Shown in pieces: positions 19,865 through 28,658 of a stretch of DNA of 49,752 nucleotides (the first letter of the stretch is position 1; each line of letters begins with the position of its first letter). The position numbers were made by a program, and so were the translations under genes. The stretch comes from Nonomuraea turkmeniaca (lineage in GTDB: Bacteria > Actinomycetota > Actinomycetes > Streptosporangiales > Streptosporangiaceae). The notes under the pieces were generated by a model that did no database searches, was not told where the DNA came from, and worked only from the letters and a program-made list of their open reading frames with translations. The stretch covers positions 1 through 49,752 of the forward strand of contig NZ_VCKY01000054.1 of assembly GCF_005889735.1 (NCBI RefSeq), written 5' to 3'.

Positions 19865-20296
19865 CTACAGGATCCCTGGCAACACCTCCTCCGACAGGTC
19901 GGCGAACGCCTGCTCCTGCGCGCTGAGGTAGGTGTCCCAAGCCCCCGCGTCCCAGATCTCCAGCCGGGTGTTGGCCCCGATGACAACGCAGTCACGCTCC
20001 AAGCCGGCGTACTGCCGCAGGCCCTGCGGGATCGTGATGCGTCCTTGTTTGTCTGGCCTCTCGTCGGACGCGCTGGCGAAGAAGACGCGGCTGTAGTCGC
20101 GCACCGCCTTGGCGGTGACCGGGGCGGTGCTGAGAGCCTCGGTTATGCGCTGGAACTCCTCCACGGGAAAGACGTAGAGGCATCGCTCCTGGCCTTTGGT
20201 GATCACAAGACCCTCCGCCAGCTCCTCACGGTACTTAGCCGGCAGGAACAGCCGTCCCTTGTCGTCCAGACGCGGTTGATGGGTGCCGAGGAACAT
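19865..20296 (-). CDS. mraZ: MraZ, AbrB-fold transcriptional regulator of the dcw cluster
   Basis: 143 residues from the ATG at 20296, which has GGGAGG 8 bases upstream; a GTG at 20305 abuts that same site and is less likely. Two tandem swapped-hairpin AbrB repeats are visible: [16 protein letters not shown] near the start and [18 protein letters not shown] (about residues 80-97). MraZ binds repeated GTGG-containing boxes in its own promoter and modulates the dcw operon. Four such boxes lie immediately upstream. First gene of the dcw row. Confidence 0.96.
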   Translation of the reverse strand: MFLGTHQPRLDDKGRLFLPAKYREELAEGLVITKGQERCLYVFPVEEFQRITEALSTAPVTAKAVRDYSRVFFASASDERPDKQGRITIPQGLRQYAGLERDCVVIGANTRLEIWDAGAWDTYLSAQEQAFADLSEEVLPGIL

Positions 20297-20343
20297 CGGC
20301 CCCACCTCCCGTGCCTCGTGAAGCGCTCAGCGCTGGTGCCCCG

Positions 20344-20390
20344 GGCTCTCCACTGCGCACCACCATACTCCACTTCTCCCCACCGTCAAC
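20344..20390 (-). promoter_or_regulatory. mraZ promoter with four MraZ boxes at 10-base period
   Basis: On the minus strand four direct repeats of GTGGNG plus four bases lie exactly head to tail: GTGGGGAGAA (20383-20374), GTGGAGTATG, GTGGTGCGCA and GTGGAGAGCC (ending 20344). A -35-like TTGACG (20389-20384) and a -10-like TATGGT (20367-20362) with a 16-base spacer place the core promoter inside the repeats. MraZ binding would cover the -10, which fits negative autoregulation known for the family. Confidence 0.8.
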
Positions 20391-20539
20391 TGATTAGGAC
20401 CGTCTTCATCACCAGTTTCCGTTGCGTTACCGCAGGTCAGCGCGATGAGGCGGGGCGGAGCGCGGCGCGGGCACCGTCAACCCTCATGGGCGTGTCGAGG
20501 GTTCAAAAGATCGCGGAAATAGGGGCTGAGACACCTCGC

Positions 20540-20569
20540 GTTGGTCCCGGTGGAGGAAAGTGGAGCGGA
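20540..20569 (+). promoter_or_regulatory. Second set of MraZ-like boxes facing the MoxR operon
   Basis: On the plus strand GTGGAGGAAA and GTGGAGCGGA lie in tandem (20550-20569), preceded at the same 10-base period by a weaker GTTGGTCCCG. They match the mraZ-side boxes in sequence and period but point the other way, about 190 bases before the moxR start. No clear -10/-35 pair was recognised next to them. The rest of the 455-base divergent gap holds no gene that I can support. Confidence 0.55.
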
Positions 20570-20760
20570 TCGAGGGTGCTCTGTCACGGGATTCGCACTG
20601 CTACGCGACAAGAACGGGAACATCGCCCGGGTTCCCTGGAATATCCACAAATGTCGCTCGAGAACCCACAGCGTCGTAGGGTCGTAACCACAATGAAAAG
20701 GAATGGCATGGCTCCCGCAATGCACCCCGGGGCAGCCGTAGCACTTCTCATGGAGGCCTG

Positions 20761-21738
20761 GTGGCAGTAACCCATGATGTCCCTCCCCAGCTCGACGAGC
20801 TGGTCACCACAGCTCACCGGATTCGGGAAGCCATCGAATCGGTGATCGAGGGCAAGAGTGACGCCGTCCGCCTCACCCTGACCGTCTTGCTCGCCGAGGG
20901 GCACCTCCTGATCGAGGACGTCCCCGGAGTGGGCAAGACCATGCTGGCCAAGGCACTGGCTCGTTCCATCGATTGTCCGGTCCGCCGGGTTCAGTTCACC
21001 CCCGACCTGCTGCCGAGCGACATCACCGGCGTGAGCGCTTATAACCAGCAGACCCGGGAGTTCGAGTTCAAGCCGGGACCCATCTTCGCGAACATCGTCG
21101 TGGGCGACGAGATCAACCGCGCCTCCCCCAAGACCCAGTCCGCGCTGCTGGAGTGCATGGAGGAGCACCAGGTGACCGTGGACGGGGTGACGTACCAGCT
21201 CGACGCACCCTTCATGGTGATCGCCACACAGAACCCGATCGAGATGGAAGGCACCTATCCCCTGCCCGAGGCGCAGCGCGACCGCTTCACCGCCCGGGTC
21301 GCCATGGGCTACCCGGAGCCGACGGCCGAGCTGGAGATGCTCGACGTGCACGGCGGCACCTCGCCGCTGGACAAGCTGCAGCCGGTGGCCGCCACGTCGG
21401 AGGTGCGCGCGCTGATCGAGGCCGTACGCGGCATCTACGTCTCGCAGGCGGTCAAGAGATACGCCATCGACCTGGTGGTGGCCACCCGCCACTCCCCGGA
21501 CCTGCGGCTGGGCGCCTCACCCCGGTCCACGCTGCAGCTGGTCAGGGCGGCCAGGGCACACGCGGCGCTGGCGGGCCGCGACTACGTCATCCCCGACGAC
21601 CTGCAGGACCTGGCCGTTCCCGTCCTGGCGCATCGGCTGCTGCCCAGCGTCGAGGCCCAGGGGCAGCGCCGCCTGCCCGAGCAGGTGGTGACCGAACTGA
21701 TCAGGCGCGTGCCGGTGCCGGAGACGCGAGGCCGTTGA
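20761..21738 (+). CDS. MoxR-family AAA ATPase
   Basis: 325 residues from a GTG at 20761 with GGAGG about 6 bases before. The Walker A is GVGKTMLAKAL (about residue 60), Walker B VVGDEINRASPKTQ (about 113-126), and sensor region ATQNPIEMEGTYPLPEAQRDRF is the MoxR signature. These ATPases act as chaperones that help assemble or activate partner proteins, commonly encoded next to DUF58 and transglutaminase/von Willebrand genes, as here. It is followed by the DUF58 gene after 12 bases and lies divergent to mraZ. The client is unknown. Confidence 0.95.
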   Translation: MAVTHDVPPQLDELVTTAHRIREAIESVIEGKSDAVRLTLTVLLAEGHLLIEDVPGVGKTMLAKALARSIDCPVRRVQFTPDLLPSDITGVSAYNQQTREFEFKPGPIFANIVVGDEINRASPKTQSALLECMEEHQVTVDGVTYQLDAPFMVIATQNPIEMEGTYPLPEAQRDRFTARVAMGYPEPTAELEMLDVHGGTSPLDKLQPVAATSEVRALIEAVRGIYVSQAVKRYAIDLVVATRHSPDLRLGASPRSTLQLVRAARAHAALAGRDYVIPDDLQDLAVPVLAHRLLPSVEAQGQRRLPEQVVTELIRRVPVPETRGR

Positions 21739-21750
21739 TATGCGGCACGG

Positions 21751-23028
21751 ATGGAGCGAGGCGCCGTGAGGGCCGGGCTGCAGGCACTGACCAGCAGGGG
21801 CAGGTCGTTCCTCGCCTCCGGGATAGCGGCGCTGCTGATGGCGCTCTTCCTGGGGGAGAACGACCTGTTCAGGATCGGGGTGCTGGTGACGGCGCTGCCG
21901 CTGCTGGCCGCGATGGTGGTGGCGCGCACGCGCTACCGGCTCAGCTGCGCCAGGCGCCTCGACCCGCCGCGGTCCGAGGTGGGCGGCGAGGCCACCGTGA
22001 CCCTGCGCCTGGAGAACGTCACCAGGCTGCCGACCGGTCTGCTGCTCATCGAGGACACCGTCCCGTACGCGCTGGGCGTGCGGCCCAGGTTCGTGCTGGA
22101 CCGCGTCGAGCCGCGCGGCGTACGGGAGATCGACTACCGGGTGCGCTCGGACCTGCGCGGCCGCTACACGATCGGCCCGCTGTCGATCCGCATCGCCGAC
22201 CCGTTCGGGCTGGTGGAGCTGACCCGCTCGTTCACGATCAGCGACACGCTCGTGGTGACGCCGCACGTCGCGGCGCTGCCGCACGTACGGCTGTCGGGCG
22301 AGTGGACGGGCGGCGGCGACAGCCGTACCAGGAGTGTGGCGGCCGCGGGCGATGACGACGTGGCGCCGCGCGAGTACCGGCAGGGCGACGACCTGCGGCG
22401 GGTGCACTGGCGCTCGACGGCCCGCCGCGGCGAGCTGATGGTGCGCCGCGAGGAGCAGCAGTGGCAGAGCCGCGGCGCGCTCCTGCTCGACACCCGCAGG
22501 CACGCGCACCGCGGCGAGGGCCCGCGCTCGTCGTTCGAGGTGGCGGTCTCGGCCGCGGCCTCCATCGGCGTGCACCTGGCCCACGAGGGCCTCGGCCTGC
22601 GGCTGGTGACCGACCAGGGCGCCGAGCACCTGACGGACCGAGGCCTGAGCTATTCACTGCTCGACACCCTCGCCGTGGTGCGGCACAGCCCCGCCCGCTC
22701 GCTGGAGATGGGCGTGTCCGCCCTGCGCCAGGGCGGCGGCGACGGGCTGATCGTGGCCGTGCTCGGCGCGCTGGACGCGGAGGAGGCAAGGGAACTGGCC
22801 AGATTGCGGCACAGCGGCATCACCGGGGTCGCGGTCCTGCTCGACGTGGGCACGTGGGACGGCGGCGACGCGGAGACGGCGGAGAACCACCGTGCCGCGC
22901 AGACCGTGCTGGCCGGATACGGCTGGCGCATCGTCCAGCTGCCCGCGGGCACCTCGATCGCGTCGGTCTGGCAGGACGCCGCCAACCGCGACAGGTTCGC
23001 GCTCAACCCCACGGGAGGTGCGGCATGA
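21751..23028 (+). CDS. DUF58 membrane protein
   Basis: 425 residues. Two hydrophobic segments near the N-terminus (about 18-35 and 40-55) are followed by an extracytoplasmic-like beta region and the DUF58 core EYRQGDDLRRVHWRSTARRGELM (about 207-228, given here in parts: EYRQGDDLRR, VHWRSTAR). The C-terminal part has a von Willebrand-like fold without an intact MIDAS motif that I can see. DUF58 proteins are partners of MoxR ATPases; their biochemical role is not settled. The stop overlaps the next start by 4 bases. Confidence 0.92.
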   Translation: MERGAVRAGLQALTSRGRSFLASGIAALLMALFLGENDLFRIGVLVTALPLLAAMVVARTRYRLSCARRLDPPRSEVGGEATVTLRLENVTRLPTGLLLIEDTVPYALGVRPRFVLDRVEPRGVREIDYRVRSDLRGRYTIGPLSIRIADPFGLVELTRSFTISDTLVVTPHVAALPHVRLSGEWTGGGDSRTRSVAAAGDDDVAPREYRQGDDLRRVHWRSTARRGELMVRREEQQWQSRGALLLDTRRHAHRGEGPRSSFEVAVSAAASIGVHLAHEGLGLRLVTDQGAEHLTDRGLSYSLLDTLAVVRHSPARSLEMGVSALRQGGGDGLIVAVLGALDAEEARELARLRHSGITGVAVLLDVGTWDGGDAETAENHRAAQTVLAGYGWRIVQLPAGTSIASVWQDAANRDRFALNPTGGAA

Positions 23029-25490
23029 GGCTGACGATCGCCTCCGGCGTGGCCGCGTTCGCCGCGGCCCTCCTGCTCTACCCGCTCTTCGATGGCGGGA
23101 CGTGGTTCTGGGCGGCTCTGGGCGCCGTGCTCGCCGTGGTGGGAGCGGGCCTGGTGAGCAGCCGCCTGTCGCTGCCGGCGTGGGCGGCGGCGCTTCTGGG
23201 CGTGGCCGCGACGTGGATCTATCTGACCGCCTCGTTCGCCGCCGAGGAGGCGTGGGCGATATTCGTGCCGACCAGGGGATCGGTGCTGGAGCTCGGCCGG
23301 CTGCTCGGCGTCGGGTGGGCCGACATCCAGCGGTTCGCCGCGCCCGTGCCCACGACGGAGGGCATCACGCTGCTGACCGCCGGCGGGGTGGCGCTCATCG
23401 CGATCATCGTGGACCTGTTCGCCGCGCGGCTGCGGCGGGCGGCGCTGGCCGGGCTGCCGCTGCTGGCGCTGGCCACGGTCCCGGCGACGATCCTGCCCGA
23501 CCCGATCAGCTGGCCGGCGTTCATCCTCGCCGCGCTCGGCTTCGTCGGCCTGCTGATCGCCGACGGGCGCGAGCGGGTGGGCCACTGGGGCCGGGCGGTG
23601 CTGGTGCGCCGCACGCGCATCGCGGCCGCACCGTCCGCCAGCGGCCGGCGGACCTCCGCCCCCACCCCCGTCTCCGCGGACACCAGCGGCCTGCGGCTGT
23701 CCGGCAAGCGCATCGGGTTCGCCGCGATCGCGCTGGCCGTGGCGGTGCCGGCGCTGCTGCCGGCGATGGAGCCGGTGTCGTTCTTCCAGTTCGGCGTGGG
23801 CGGCAGCGGTACGGGCGGCCGGGGCAACTCGATCAGCATCCCCAACCCGATCGCCGGCCTGAGGGGTCAGCTGGACCTGCCGGAGCGGCGGACCGTCCTC
23901 ACCTACACCAACAACGACGACAAGCCGCGTTACCTGCGGATCTACGCGCTGGACACGTTCGACGGCCAGCAGTTCGGCATGACGCAGCCGAAGGGGTCCC
24001 CCGAGAACCGGACGGACAACGGCCCGCTGCCGGCGCCGCCCGGGCTCACCGGGAACCCGAAGATCAACGACGTGCGGACCAACATCCAGATCAGCGACGA
24101 GATCACGGAGCTGAAGTTCCTGCCGTTGCCGTACCCGCCCAGGGAGGTCCGGGTGACCGGCGACTGGCGCGCCGACGTCAGCTCGCTGATGGTCTTCTCC
24201 ACCCGCGACGAGGCCGCGGGACTGGACTACGAGGTGGGCACCAGCGAGCCGGAGCCGACCTCCGATCTGCTGGAGACGCTGAGCGGCAACCGGGACGCGG
24301 TGGACCGGCGCTACCTGAACCTGCCCGACAACCTGCCACCCGAGATCAAGGAGCTGGCCGACAGGGAGACCGCGGGCGCCACGTCGGATTACGAGGCGGC
24401 GGTGAAGCTCCAGGAGTTCTTCACCAAGACCGGCGGCTTCACCTACACCCTGCGCACGCAGGGGCACAGCAACTCGGCGCTGCTGGACTTCCTGGTGCAC
24501 TCGCGGGCGGGCTACTGCGAGCAGTTCGCCATGTCGATGGCGGTGCTGGCCAGGCTGGTCGGCATCCCGTCGCGGGTGGCGATCGGCTACACCGGCGGCA
24601 CGAAGATGGGCGACCGGTGGGAGGTCACCACGAACGACTCCCACTCCTGGCCCGAACTGTACTTCGAGGGCGTGGGCTGGCTGCCGTTCGAGCCGACGCC
24701 GGCCGGGGCGCTCGGCCAGGGCAGCGCGCGGGTGCCCGCGTACACGCAGCCCGCTCCTCGCCCCACGAACTCATCCGCGGCGCCGACGCCCGGTGCCACC
24801 GGCTCGTCGGCCGCCGACGACCCGCGCGACCCGCAGGCCCGGCAGAACCCCCGCGAGCTCGACCGGGAGAGCCAGCTCATCGCCGGCACCCTGCCGCCGG
24901 AGGAGTCGACGCCGCTGATCGCCAAGCTCGGCATCGGGGCCGGCGCGCTGCTCCTCATCCTGCTGATCCCCGCGGGCGTACGACTGATCACCAGGAACCG
25001 GCGCGTGCGCACGCTGGGCTGGAAGGTGTCGCAGCCGTCGGACGAGCTGACGGCCAGGATCGTGTCGGGCGAGGGCGCCGCGGGCCGGCACCCGTCGGTC
25101 GCCGCGGCCTGGGCCGAGCTGGACGACATCCTGTACGACTACGGCATGGCCCGCCAGACCAGCGAGACCCCTCGGGCGCTGGCGCGGCGGCTGACCCAGC
25201 AGTACGAGTTCGACGCCGCGTCGGCGGAGGCCGTGTCCGCCATCGCGTCGGCGGTCGAGCGGGTGTTGTTCGCTCGCGACCCCGGCCGGATCGGGCCCAT
25301 GAGAAAGGACCTGCGGACGGTGCGGCAGGCCTTGGCGGCCACGGTCTCGCGCGGGCGGCGGCTGCGGGCGGTGTTGCTACCTCCGTCCACGTTGCGCGGG
25401 CTGTGGGGTGTGGGCGAGCGTCTGCTCGACGGGTTCGACCTGCTGGAGACCATCAAGCTGCGGCGGACGGCGACCCAGAAGGGCTCCTGA
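23025..25490 (+). CDS. Membrane transglutaminase-like protein (TgpA family, DUF3488/DUF4129)
   Basis: 821 residues from the ATG at 23025. About six membrane segments fill residues 1-190 plus one near 230. An external region leads to the transglutaminase domain with GYCEQFAMSMAVLARLVGIP (Cys about 497), NDSHSWPELYF (His about 540) and GWLPFEPTP. A Pro/Ala/Ser linker, one more membrane segment (about 636-655) and a C-terminal DUF4129 domain (WAELDDILYDYG) follow. The catalytic residues are intact, so a protein-crosslinking or amide-cleaving activity outside the membrane is plausible; no substrate is known. It is coupled to the DUF58 gene (ATGA overlap) and ends the operon before a strong terminator. 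Confidence 0.93.
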   Translation: MRLTIASGVAAFAAALLLYPLFDGGTWFWAALGAVLAVVGAGLVSSRLSLPAWAAALLGVAATWIYLTASFAAEEAWAIFVPTRGSVLELGRLLGVGWADIQRFAAPVPTTEGITLLTAGGVALIAIIVDLFAARLRRAALAGLPLLALATVPATILPDPISWPAFILAALGFVGLLIADGRERVGHWGRAVLVRRTRIAAAPSASGRRTSAPTPVSADTSGLRLSGKRIGFAAIALAVAVPALLPAMEPVSFFQFGVGGSGTGGRGNSISIPNPIAGLRGQLDLPERRTVLTYTNNDDKPRYLRIYALDTFDGQQFGMTQPKGSPENRTDNGPLPAPPGLTGNPKINDVRTNIQISDEITELKFLPLPYPPREVRVTGDWRADVSSLMVFSTRDEAAGLDYEVGTSEPEPTSDLLETLSGNRDAVDRRYLNLPDNLPPEIKELADRETAGATSDYEAAVKLQEFFTKTGGFTYTLRTQGHSNSALLDFLVHSRAGYCEQFAMSMAVLARLVGIPSRVAIGYTGGTKMGDRWEVTTNDSHSWPELYFEGVGWLPFEPTPAGALGQGSARVPAYTQPAPRPTNSSAAPTPGATGSSAADDPRDPQARQNPRELDRESQLIAGTLPPEESTPLIAKLGIGAGALLLILLIPAGVRLITRNRRVRTLGWKVSQPSDELTARIVSGEGAAGRHPSVAAAWAELDDILYDYGMARQTSETPRALARRLTQQYEFDAASAEAVSAIASAVERVLFARDPGRIGPMRKDLRTVRQALAATVSRGRRLRAVLLPPSTLRGLWGVGERLLDGFDLLETIKLRRTATQKGS

Positions 25491-25498
25491 GGAGCGCA

Positions 25499-25553
25499 GA
25501 GACGAGAGCGTGCGTCCGTTTCCCTCGGGGACGGCCGCACGCTCCGTCGTCTC
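25499..25553 (+). terminator. Terminator of the moxR-DUF58-transglutaminase operon
   Basis: Starting 9 bases after the transglutaminase stop, GAGACGAGAGCGTGCGTCC (25499-25517) pairs almost completely with the complementary arm at 25533-25553 around a short loop. The stem is long and GC-rich with two small bulges. There is no T-run, as is usual in high-GC actinobacteria. Confidence 0.8.
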
Positions 25554-25597
25554 CCCGGGACATCCGTGGTGAACCCTGGGGCCGGGCTCGGCGCAGG

Positions 25598-25762
25598 GGT
25601 GCCGGTCCTGACCGTCGGCACCGGCGGCCGTCTCGCCCCGGTCCAGGGACACGAACGCGACGCCTGGGCCCGTCCGGGGACGGCGAGTCTCGGCGTCGCG
25701 GGGCGTCGTTAGACCCAGGCACGCCGGCCTGGGTCGTCGCTGTATCCGGGCATGGTGCCCGG
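25598..25762. repeat. Cluster of three further hairpins in a gene-free gap
   Basis: Between the terminator and the DUF3040 gene (25554-25840) no gene is supported. The gap has GGTGCCG/CGGCACC (25598-25604 and 25616-25622), GACCCAGG/CCTGGGTC (25712-25719 and 25728-25735), and CCGGGCA TGG TGCCCGG (25746-25762), all perfect stems. They may back up termination between two converging genes. An unannotated structured RNA is possible but unproven. Confidence 0.5.
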
Positions 25763-25840
25763 GCTCGTCCCGTCGGGGACCCGGCCCGCTGTCCCGTCAG
25801 TTGGGGAGTCGCGGCCGGGCCGACCGTCGGAGCGGCCCTT

Positions 25841-26248
25841 TCAGCGCTCGTCGTGGCGACGGCGCCAGCGCTCTTCCATACGTTCCATGAACGTACCTCG
25901 GTTGCCCCGGCGGGCCTGCTTGCCCGGCGGGACGGCCGGGCCGGAGGACGGCGCCGAGTCGCCGAACCCGTTCATGCGTTTCCAACTGGACAGGCCCCAC
26001 AGACACGCGGCGAGCATGACCACGAAACCGCCGACGCCGAGCGGGATCAGCGCGCTACCACTCGTCACCACGCCGACCATCATGATGACGACGCCGAGAG
26101 CAAAGCCGATGGAGGCCCTGATCAGGCGACGCTTGTAATGGCTGCGCGGATCACTGATCCTTACGGTGTTGGCCCACTTCGGGTCCTCGGCGTAGAGGGC
26201 CTGCTCGATCTGTTCGAGCAAGCGCTGCTCGTGCTCAGAGAGCGGCAC
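25841..26248 (-). CDS. DUF3040 small membrane protein
   Basis: 135 residues from a GTG at 26248, chosen because GGGAGG lies 4 bases upstream and the protein then starts PLSEHEQRLLEQIEQALYAEDP, the DUF3040 hallmark. Two membrane segments follow (about 43-65 and 67-88), then a basic Arg-rich tail. The family is restricted to actinobacteria and has no known function. It is convergent with the transglutaminase operon and monocistronic. The 228 bases upstream, before dinB, hold no gene; a TGACGTCA palindrome occurs at 26391-26398. Confidence 0.9.
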   Translation of the reverse strand: MPLSEHEQRLLEQIEQALYAEDPKWANTVRISDPRSHYKRRLIRASIGFALGVVIMMVGVVTSGSALIPLGVGGFVVMLAACLWGLSSWKRMNGFGDSAPSSGPAVPPGKQARRGNRGTFMERMEERWRRRHDER

Positions 26249-26476
26249 GGCGCCTCCCAAGGACGGCCCCAGGACGGGGAAGACGGCAACGGACGACACG
26301 GGGTGTCCGAACCTCGCGGTCGGTTATCCCCAGAATACGAGGCTGTAGACGTAGGCGAAAGCAAACGTCCAACGCAGACCAAACCGGAGGTGACGTCATG
26401 GCTCCATTGTGGCCCATCTCGCCCCCCTTCCCCCAAAATCGTGACACCGACGCGCCACAAAGTCCGGACATCAGCG

Positions 26477-27727
26477 TTATGTCTCTATTTCATCAAGCTT
26501 GCCACGTACAAGCGACGCCGGAAGCACCGCATCGGGACCGAATCTTCGGATGGCCTTGTCCATGGCCTGCTCGGCCTCGCGCCAGCCGGTCTCCCGCTCA
26601 CCCAGACCGAGCTGACGGGTGGCCTCCTCGGCGGGCCGCAGATTTTCCATCCTGACCCCGACCAGGCGCAATCGCACCCGCTCCAGTCCGGCGGCCCGGT
26701 AGAGCTCGCAGGCTGTGGCGTAGATCGCCTGGGCCACGTCCGTCGGCTCGCGCAGCGTGCGCGAGCGGGTGATCGTGGTGAAATCGGCTCGGCGTAGCTT
26801 CACACTTACAGTTCTTCCCACGTGTCCGCCCTTACGCATCCGGGCGGCCACCCGCTCGGACAGGCGCAGCAGCTCCCGCCTGATCACCTCGGGGTCGTCG
26901 ACGTCCGCGGCGAACGTCTCCTCGTTACCGATGCTCTTGTCGGGCACATGGGCGGTCACCGGCCGCTCGTCGCGTCCCCAGGCCAGCGCCGCCAGGTGGC
27001 CGCCCGCGGCCTGGCCCAGCTCGCGCTGGAGCGTCGCGGGAGGCACTCTGGCCAGATCCCCGACGGTACGGATGCCGAGGCGTACGAGAGACTGCTCGGT
27101 GCGCTCACCGACGCCCCACAGGGCCGACACGGGCAGCGGATGGAGGAAGTCCACGACCTGATCGGCGGGCACCACCAGCAGCCCGTCGGGCTTGCACTGC
27201 TTGGAGGCGAGCTTTGCGACGAATTTGCTGCTGGCCACGCCCACGGAGCACGTGATGCCGTAACGGTCGAGGACCTGCTCCCTGATCATGGCGGCGACGG
27301 CCGCGGGCGGGCCGAGCCGCCGCCTGGCGCCGCCGACGTCGAGGAACGCCTCGTCGGACGCGATCGGCTCGACCAGCGGGGTGATCGTGTGGAAGATCTC
27401 CATGACGCCCCTGGAGACCTCGGAGTATTTGCCGTGGCTGGGCGGGATGATCGTGGCCTGCGGGCACACCCGGCGCGCCCTGCTCATCGGCATCGCGGAG
27501 TGCACGCCGAAGGCCCTGGCCTCGTAGGTGGCGCTGAGCACGACGCCACGCCCGGCGGGCGAGCCCACGATCACCGGACGGCCGCGCAGCTCCGGGCGCT
27601 CGAGCAGCTCGACGCTGGCGAAGAAGGCGTCCATGTCGACGTGCAGGATCGGGCAGCCGCTGTCATCGACCCCGGTCCGTGGAGCGGGGCCGATGCCGGT
27701 GATCTGCTTGCGAGACACGCCGCCCAT
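26477..27727 (-). CDS. dinB: DNA polymerase IV (DinB), Y-family translesion polymerase
   Basis: 416 residues. Y-family palm motifs are intact: HVDMDAFFASVE with the first catalytic Asp residues (about 30-41), SYEARAFGV-like ATYEARAFGV, and PIASDEAFLDVGG with the second acidic pair. The thumb has helix-hairpin-helix LWGVGERTEQSL and the little-finger domain ends the protein. It copies past damaged bases with low fidelity. There is no clear C-terminal beta-clamp motif that I can name with certainty. A LexA-like box lies just before the start. The upstream methyltransferase gene ends 33 bases away on the same strand. Confidence 0.95.
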   Translation of the reverse strand: MGGVSRKQITGIGPAPRTGVDDSGCPILHVDMDAFFASVELLERPELRGRPVIVGSPAGRGVVLSATYEARAFGVHSAMPMSRARRVCPQATIIPPSHGKYSEVSRGVMEIFHTITPLVEPIASDEAFLDVGGARRRLGPPAAVAAMIREQVLDRYGITCSVGVASSKFVAKLASKQCKPDGLLVVPADQVVDFLHPLPVSALWGVGERTEQSLVRLGIRTVGDLARVPPATLQRELGQAAGGHLAALAWGRDERPVTAHVPDKSIGNEETFAADVDDPEVIRRELLRLSERVAARMRKGGHVGRTVSVKLRRADFTTITRSRTLREPTDVAQAIYATACELYRAAGLERVRLRLVGVRMENLRPAEEATRQLGLGERETGWREAEQAMDKAIRRFGPDAVLPASLVRGKLDEIET

Positions 27728-27732
27728 TCTAT

Positions 27733-27748
27733 CCGAACAAGGATTCGA
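27733..27748 (-). promoter_or_regulatory. LexA/SOS-like box upstream of dinB
   Basis: On the minus strand the 16 bases read TCGAATCCTTGTTCGG. The actinobacterial LexA box is TCGAACNNNNGTTCGA, so 10 of 12 defined bases match, with the half-sites correctly spaced. It ends 5 bases before the dinB ATG. The promoter itself would have to lie inside the end of the methyltransferase gene. Confidence 0.55.
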
Positions 27749-27760
27749 TAACGAGGGTCC

Positions 27761-28513
27761 TCAGGCTCTGTGTCCGAGGACGTGCAGCTGCGTAGCGATG
27801 TCCCTGAGCACGGGGTGGGTCGCGGCGGCCTGCTCCAGCGCCACGAGAGCCTCGGCGGCGCCGGGCTCCCCGTCCACGAGCCTGCTCGGCACAAGGTCGG
27901 CGAAGACCCGCACCCCGTGAATGGCGCCGACGGCGAACCCGGTCGCGTTCAGCAGCTCGACGAGCGTCTCCGCGGTGAAGCGCCGGGGCGTGGGGTCGCG
28001 GTCGCCCCAGCTGCCGCTGGGGTCGTCCAGGACCGCCCGCGCCTCGTCGAAGTGGCCGACCAGCGCCCGGTGGATGGCGCTGGCGACCGGGTTGGCGGCC
28101 AGCACGCTGACCGCGCCACCCCTGCGCAGCACACCCGCGACGGCGGTCAGCGCGGTGATCGGGTCCTCGACGTACTCCAGCACGCTGTGGCACAGCACCA
28201 GGTCGGCGCTGTCGCGGTCGAGCAGCTCACCCAGGTCGTCGGCGTCGCCCTGCAGAGCGCTGACGCCCACGCCCTTCTCCTTGGCCCGGCGCTCCAGCGC
28301 GGCCAGCGAGTCGGGGCTGGGATCGACGACGGTGACGGTGTGACCCAGCGCGGCCAGTGGCACGGCGAACCCGCCGGTGCCACCGCCGGCGTCGACGATG
28401 TCGAGCCCCTCGCGGCCCGTGGCCGCCGTCCGCTCGGCCAGCACCGACCGCAGCGCGTCCCAGACGACGGCGGTCCGCACCGCCGGGGTCCTCGTGACGC
28501 CTTCAGCACGCAA
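27761..28513 (-). CDS. SAM-dependent class I methyltransferase
   Basis: 250 residues from a TTG at 28513 with AGGGAGG about 10 bases upstream. The Rossmann SAM-binding loop is VDAGGGTGGFAVPLA (about residues 40-54), followed by an acidic strand end (VVDPSPDSLAAL) and LQGDADDL; motif IV is DLVLCHSVLEYV. The layout resembles the small-molecule methyltransferases of the Methyltransf_11/25 group. The substrate cannot be told. It precedes dinB on the same strand. Confidence 0.85.
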   Translation of the reverse strand: MRAEGVTRTPAVRTAVVWDALRSVLAERTAATGREGLDIVDAGGGTGGFAVPLAALGHTVTVVDPSPDSLAALERRAKEKGVGVSALQGDADDLGELLDRDSADLVLCHSVLEYVEDPITALTAVAGVLRRGGAVSVLAANPVASAIHRALVGHFDEARAVLDDPSGSWGDRDPTPRRFTAETLVELLNATGFAVGAIHGVRVFADLVPSRLVDGEPGAAEALVALEQAAATHPVLRDIATQLHVLGHRA

Positions 28514-28658
28514 CGTCGGCTCGCCTCCCTCTCCCCCGCGACCGATCCTTCACGGACGGCTCCTTCGTGTCCTCAGCGGACGGGGCCCAGCCTACGCCGT
28601 GCGCACGATCCCCGCTCCCCACCGGTGACACCCGGACCTGGCAAGGAAGATCTGGTCT

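Noticed and set aside
26391..26398. TGACGTCA palindrome upstream of the DUF3040 gene
   Set aside because: Only 8 bases and single; not enough to call an operator.
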